A DNA stretch of 34,890 nucleotides from Lachnospiraceae bacterium. Its GTDB lineage: Bacteria; Bacillota; Clostridia; Lachnospirales; Lachnospiraceae. Of the stretch, positions 31,692-34,890 are shown one piece after another; within the stretch, counting starts at the first letter, position 1; each line of letters begins with the position of its first letter. The position numbers were made by a program, and so were the translations under genes. The notes under the pieces were generated by a model that ran no database searches, was not told where the DNA came from, and worked only from the letters and a program-made list of their open reading frames with translations. The stretch is from assembly GCA_016293925.1 (NCBI GenBank), contig JAEDCX010000016.1, positions 1 to 34,890 of the forward strand, read 5' to 3'.

Positions 31692-31723
31692 CGAAAAACC
31701 CTTGGCATACAATGTCAAGGGTT
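31692..31723 (-). terminator. Terminator of rpsU
   Basis: AACCCTTG (31697-31704) pairs with CAAGGGTT (31716-31723); CAT/ATG pairs inside. On the minus strand TTTTTCG follows. Confidence 0.85.
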
Positions 31724-31732
31724 CGCTCATCA

Positions 31733-31909
31733 TTAATTATATTTACGCTTTCTTGCTGCTTCAGACTTCTTCTTACGTCTTACGCTCGGTTTCTCGTAAT
31801 GCTCTCTCTTGCGGATCTCCTGCTGAATTCCGGCCTTAGCACAGCTTCTCTTAAAACGACGTAAAGCGCTATCCAAAGTCTCGTTTTCTTTCACGATTAC
31901 ATTTGACAT
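31733..31909 (-). CDS. rpsU: 30S ribosomal protein S21
   Basis: The 58-residue protein MSNVIVKENETLDSALRRFK... ends in the basic KPSVRRKKKSEAARKRKYN tail, typical of bacterial S21, which binds the 30S platform. I start at ATG 31909, where GGAGG lies upstream and the conserved VIVKENE opening begins; the 22 extra codons of the open frame are the leader. Confidence 0.97.
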   Translation of the reverse strand: MSNVIVKENETLDSALRRFKRSCAKAGIQQEIRKREHYEKPSVRRKKKSEAARKRKYN

Positions 31910-31982
31910 ATTCACCCAACCTCCCTCCAGTCCTATATTGTGCATCAGACTGTTCGGGTATACTCTTAATTGCACAAGTAAG

Positions 31983-32010
31983 ATTATAACAGATTATCAC
32001 CATTCGTCAA
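31983..32010 (-). promoter_or_regulatory. rpsU promoter
   Basis: On the minus strand TTGACG (32005-32010), a 16-bp spacer and perfect TATAAT (31983-31988) are followed by a leader of about 67 nt. Confidence 0.85.
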
Positions 32011-32056
32011 TCACTTTTTTTACTTTTTTGCAAGAATGTGATCGAAAAGATGATTT

Positions 32057-34696
32057 TTACTGAATCTGACTCTCCAGAACCTTCTCTGCTTCTGCAAGTG
32101 CAGCGTCGATTCCGGCAGGATTCTTGCCACCGGCCTGGGCCATGTTCGGACGTCCGCCGCCACCGCCGCCTACCAGCGCTGCGATTCCCTTGATCAGATT
32201 GCCTGCATGTGCGCCTTTGCTCATGGCTTCCTCTGTTGCCATGGCGATCATGCTGACCTTACCGTCACAATTGCTCATGATCACAACAACGCCTTCCCCT
32301 AACTGGCCTTTCAGTTTATCTCCCAGATCTCGCAGACCGTTCATATCAACGCCGTCCACGCTTGTAGCCAGGAGTTTCACGCCCTTTACTTCTGTCACCT
32401 TGTTCATCACATCGCCGAGTGCATTCTGGGCAGCCTTGCTCTTCAGGGATTCATTCTCACTCTGAAGTGCCTTCAGTTCCGCCATAAGATGGGTCAGCCG
32501 CTCTGTCAGCTGTGCAGGCGTGGATTTCACAATCTTCGCAGCCGCATTCAGCTTCTCTTCCAGTTCCGCATAATATCCGGCAACACCTGCCCCTGTCAAA
32601 GCCTCAATACGACGTACTCCTGCAGCCACACCGCTCTCGCTGATGATCTTAAATGCATTGATCACGCCGGTATTCTTCACATGCGTACCGCCACAGAACT
32701 CTTTGGAGAATTCACCCATCTCCACAACGCGGACTTTTTCGCCATATTTCTCTCCGAACAGTGCCATCGCTCCTGTTTTCTTGGCGTCCTCTACCGTCAT
32801 CACTTCCGTGACCACAGGAATATTCTCCGCAATCTTCTCATTCACAATCCGTTCCACCGCAGCAAGTTCCTCATCCGTCATGGCTGAGAAATGACTGAAG
32901 TCAAAACGAAGTCTCTCCGGATCATTATAGGAACCGGCCTGTTCCACATGAGTGCCGAGAACGGTACGCAATGCCTTTTGTAACAGATGTGTTGCACTGT
33001 GATTCTTACAGGTGCTCATACGGTTCTCTGCGTCCACTCTGGTGGTAACGGTATCTCCCACCCGGAACATACCCTTTGTCACACGACCAATATGACCGAT
33101 CTTACCACCCACAAGCTTTGCGGTTTCTTCCACCACGAATTCTCCGTCAGCGCTTGTGATTACACCTTTATCACCAACCTGTCCGCCCATGGTAGCGTAG
33201 AAGGTTGTCACATCCGTGATGATGGTACCTGCCTGGCCATCCGTCAGGGCATCTGCCACCTCTTCCTCCGTTGTCAGTGCCAGAATCTCCCCCTCGGTTT
33301 CCAGTACATCGTATCCGACAAAAGCAGATGTAATGGCAGGATCCAGTGATTCATACACGGTAGCATCTGCTCCCATATAGTTTGTGGTAGCCCTTGCGCT
33401 TCTTGCTTTTTCCTTCTGCTCCTTCATGGCAGCAGCGAAGCCCTCTTCGTCGATGGTGTACCCTTTTTCCTCCAGAATCTCTTTGGTCAGGTCGATCGGG
33501 AACCCATAGGTATCGTACAGCCGGAATGCATCCTCTCCTGCCAGTACTTTCTGACCGGCAGACTGCAGAGCATTCTCCATCTCTGCCAGAATAGACAATC
33601 CCTGATCAATGGTCTTATTAAACTTATTCTCTTCCTGCGTCAGCACATTGAAGATGAAATCCTTCTTCTCTTCCAATTCCGGATAACCGTCCTTGGAACC
33701 TTCTATTACGGTTGCCGATAATGCAGCGAGGAATGTACCCTCGATTCCGAGCATTCTTCCGTGGCGGGCAGCCCGACGGATGATACGGCGCAGCACATAT
33801 CCGCGGCCTTCATTGGTCGGCATAATACCGTCAGAAATCATGAATGTTGCGGAACGGATATGGTCTGTAATCAGACGGATCGATACATCTGTTTTCTCAT
33901 CCTCTTTGTATGTTACCTTACCGATCCGGCATACTTCATCCCGCAGGGCACGTACCGTGTCTACATCGAAAATCGAATCCACATCCTGCACGACGGCTGC
34001 CAGACGCTCCAAGCCCATACCGGTATCGATGTTTTTCTGAACCAGTTCGGTATAGTTACCGTTTCCATCATTATCAAACTGTGTGAATACGTTATTCCAC
34101 ACTTCCATATATCTGTCACAATCACACCCTACGGTACAGCCGGGTTTGCCACAGCCATACTTCTCTCCACGGTCGTAATATACCTCCGAACACGGACCAC
34201 AGGGACCGGAACCGTGCTCCCAGAAGTTATCCGCCTTGCCGAACCGGAAAATCCGTTCCGGTGCGATGCCAATCTCCTGATTCCAGATCCGGAACGCTTC
34301 ATCATCCTTCTCATAAACGGACGGATAGAGCCTGTCGGCATCCAGACCAACCACCTGTGTCAGGAACTCCCAGGTCCAGTGAATTGCTTCCTTCTTGAAA
34401 TAATCTCCGAATGAGAAGTTCCCCAGCATCTCGAAAAAGGTACCGTGTCTGGCGGTTTTTCCTACGTTTTCAATATCACCTGTACGAATACATTTCTGGC
34501 AGGTGGTTACTCTTCTCCTCGGGGGAATCTCCTGTCCTGTGAAATACGGCTTCAAAGGCGCCATACCTGAATTGATCAGTAACAAACTGTTATCATTATG
34601 GGGAACAAGAGAGAAGCTCTTCATCTTCAGATGTCCCTTGCTCTCAAAAAAGTCCAAAAACATTCTTCTTAACTCATTTACACCGTACTTTTCCAC
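32057..34696 (-). CDS. alaS: Alanyl-tRNA synthetase
   Basis: The 879-residue enzyme charges tRNA-Ala and clears mischarged Ser/Gly. The N-terminal catalytic core has LRRMFLDFFESKGH, SLLLINSGMAPLKPYFTG, GKTARHGTFFEMLGNFSFGDYFKKEAI and GMGLERLAAV. The editing domain has HSATHLLQKALR and, later, the zinc-binding CGGTHVKNTG; the DHHA1 C-terminus has GGGGGGRPNMAQAGGKNP. An additional cysteine group is present in KYGCGKPGCTVGCDCDRYMEVWN. I start at GTG 34696 (VEKYGVNEL) because GCGGAGG lies eight bases before it; the 29 upstream in-frame codons run through the leader and promoter. Confidence 0.97.
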   Translation of the reverse strand: MEKYGVNELRRMFLDFFESKGHLKMKSFSLVPHNDNSLLLINSGMAPLKPYFTGQEIPPRRRVTTCQKCIRTGDIENVGKTARHGTFFEMLGNFSFGDYFKKEAIHWTWEFLTQVVGLDADRLYPSVYEKDDEAFRIWNQEIGIAPERIFRFGKADNFWEHGSGPCGPCSEVYYDRGEKYGCGKPGCTVGCDCDRYMEVWNNVFTQFDNDGNGNYTELVQKNIDTGMGLERLAAVVQDVDSIFDVDTVRALRDEVCRIGKVTYKEDEKTDVSIRLITDHIRSATFMISDGIMPTNEGRGYVLRRIIRRAARHGRMLGIEGTFLAALSATVIEGSKDGYPELEEKKDFIFNVLTQEENKFNKTIDQGLSILAEMENALQSAGQKVLAGEDAFRLYDTYGFPIDLTKEILEEKGYTIDEEGFAAAMKEQKEKARSARATTNYMGADATVYESLDPAITSAFVGYDVLETEGEILALTTEEEVADALTDGQAGTIITDVTTFYATMGGQVGDKGVITSADGEFVVEETAKLVGGKIGHIGRVTKGMFRVGDTVTTRVDAENRMSTCKNHSATHLLQKALRTVLGTHVEQAGSYNDPERLRFDFSHFSAMTDEELAAVERIVNEKIAENIPVVTEVMTVEDAKKTGAMALFGEKYGEKVRVVEMGEFSKEFCGGTHVKNTGVINAFKIISESGVAAGVRRIEALTGAGVAGYYAELEEKLNAAAKIVKSTPAQLTERLTHLMAELKALQSENESLKSKAAQNALGDVMNKVTEVKGVKLLATSVDGVDMNGLRDLGDKLKGQLGEGVVVIMSNCDGKVSMIAMATEEAMSKGAHAGNLIKGIAALVGGGGGGRPNMAQAGGKNPAGIDAALAEAEKVLESQIQ

Positions 34697-34729
34697 TTGG
34701 ATATCCTCCGCTAAAAAAACAATCAATCC

Positions 34730-34748
34730 GTTGTTCCGGACGAACAAC
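34730..34748 (-). promoter_or_regulatory. Hairpin at the predicted 5' end of the alaS transcript
   Basis: GTTGTTC and GAACAAC arms with a five-base loop form a 7-bp stem that begins at the predicted +1 of the alaS promoter. It could stabilise the mRNA. A run of seven Ts follows at 34712-34718, but not close enough for a terminator. Confidence 0.5.
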
Positions 34749-34754
34749 AACCAC

Positions 34755-34783
34755 ATTATAAATTGATTTATATGTGATGTCAA
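34755..34783 (-). promoter_or_regulatory. alaS promoter
   Basis: On the minus strand, perfect TTGACA (34778-34783), a 17-bp spacer and perfect TATAAT (34755-34760). The leader to GTG 34696 is about 50 nt, too short for a T-box. Confidence 0.92.
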
Positions 34784-34793
34784 ACGTTAACCC

Positions 34794-34823
34794 TTGCTTT
34801 TTCTCTTTTTTCTTCTGTATAAT
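34794..34823 (+). promoter_or_regulatory. Promoter of the right-edge gene
   Basis: TTGCTT (34794-34799), an 18-bp spacer and perfect TATAAT (34818-34823), followed by the ribosome binding site AAAGGAG at 34851-34857. Confidence 0.75.
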
Positions 34824-34863
34824 AACCTTGTTGCATAACATCTGTCACGGAAAGGAGATCCCT

Positions 34864-34890
34864 ATGATCACAATCAGTGTCTGCATGATC
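34864..34890 (+). CDS. Start of a gene, probably a family 2 glycosyltransferase (3' end outside window)
   Basis: Only nine codons are visible, MITISVCMI, after a good AAAGGAG site. The opening resembles the T-I-S-x-C-M-I-V-K-N-E start of GT2-type glycosyltransferases. The assignment rests on this alone. Confidence 0.5.

Noticed and set aside
34697..34760. T-box riboswitch upstream of alaS
   Set aside because: The leader from the near-consensus promoter is only about 50 nt, far too short, and no T-box sequence is present.

Overview
The window looks like a chromosomal segment of an anaerobic Firmicute, most probably a member of the Lachnospiraceae (Clostridia). The evidence is Gram-positive style ribosome binding sites (GGAGG), near-consensus sigma-A promoters, a complete rnfCDGEAB operon, a sodium-pump decarboxylase operon, a SufB/SufC-only iron-sulfur module, the cmk-ispH-S1 gene order, and PF06541 and YwlG family proteins. 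I see 37 genes. Four read on the plus strand (AP2-like gene, apbE, yprB-like gene, and a glycosyltransferase start at the right edge) and all others on the minus strand. Both edge genes are truncated. There are no tRNA or rRNA genes, IS elements, prophage or CRISPR arrays; this is mostly core chromosome.

Layout, left to right. 1-336: a response-regulator receiver domain cut by the edge. 403-1893: threonine synthase, divergent from a gene (2013-2831) for an AP2-like protein that appears to be a decayed HNH-AP2 nuclease. 2837-5555 (minus): an operon of a membrane-anchored GH25-like protein lacking catalytic acids, SufC and a SufB-like scaffold. 5670-6698 (plus): ApbE flavin transferase, whose end overlaps rnfB. 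6667-11726 (minus): rnfCDGEAB, the ion-pumping ferredoxin:NAD+ oxidoreductase; RnfG and RnfD carry the threonines ApbE would flavinylate. 11864-12967: a YprB-like DEDD exonuclease. 13056-19510 (minus): cheR, then a likely long unit (transcribed TetR, RpiR, HI0933 flavoprotein, cmk, ispH, S1) ending at a terminator just ahead of cheR. 19670-24967 (minus): a five-gene biotin-dependent, sodium-pump decarboxylase operon containing two different carboxyltransferases. 25274-26787: a CHAP-fold protein without its catalytic residues and a TraX-family membrane protein. 26907-30971: dacF, metallophosphoesterase, scpA, scpB, ywlG. 31094-34696: a PF06541 membrane protein, rpsU and alaS. 34864-34890: start of a probable glycosyltransferase.

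The metabolic theme is sodium/proton bioenergetics. Rnf couples ferredoxin oxidation to ion export, ApbE matures two of its subunits, the SufCB module could supply its many iron-sulfur clusters, and the decarboxylase operon can form or use a sodium gradient. The most unusual items are the two-carboxyltransferase decarboxylase operon with its lipoprotein-type OadG, the AP2-like nuclease relic, two apparent pseudoenzymes of cell-wall hydrolase families, and the cysteine-rich tail on RnfE. I found no clear-cut unknown defence or mobile system. All family calls were made by reading motifs; no database search was run.
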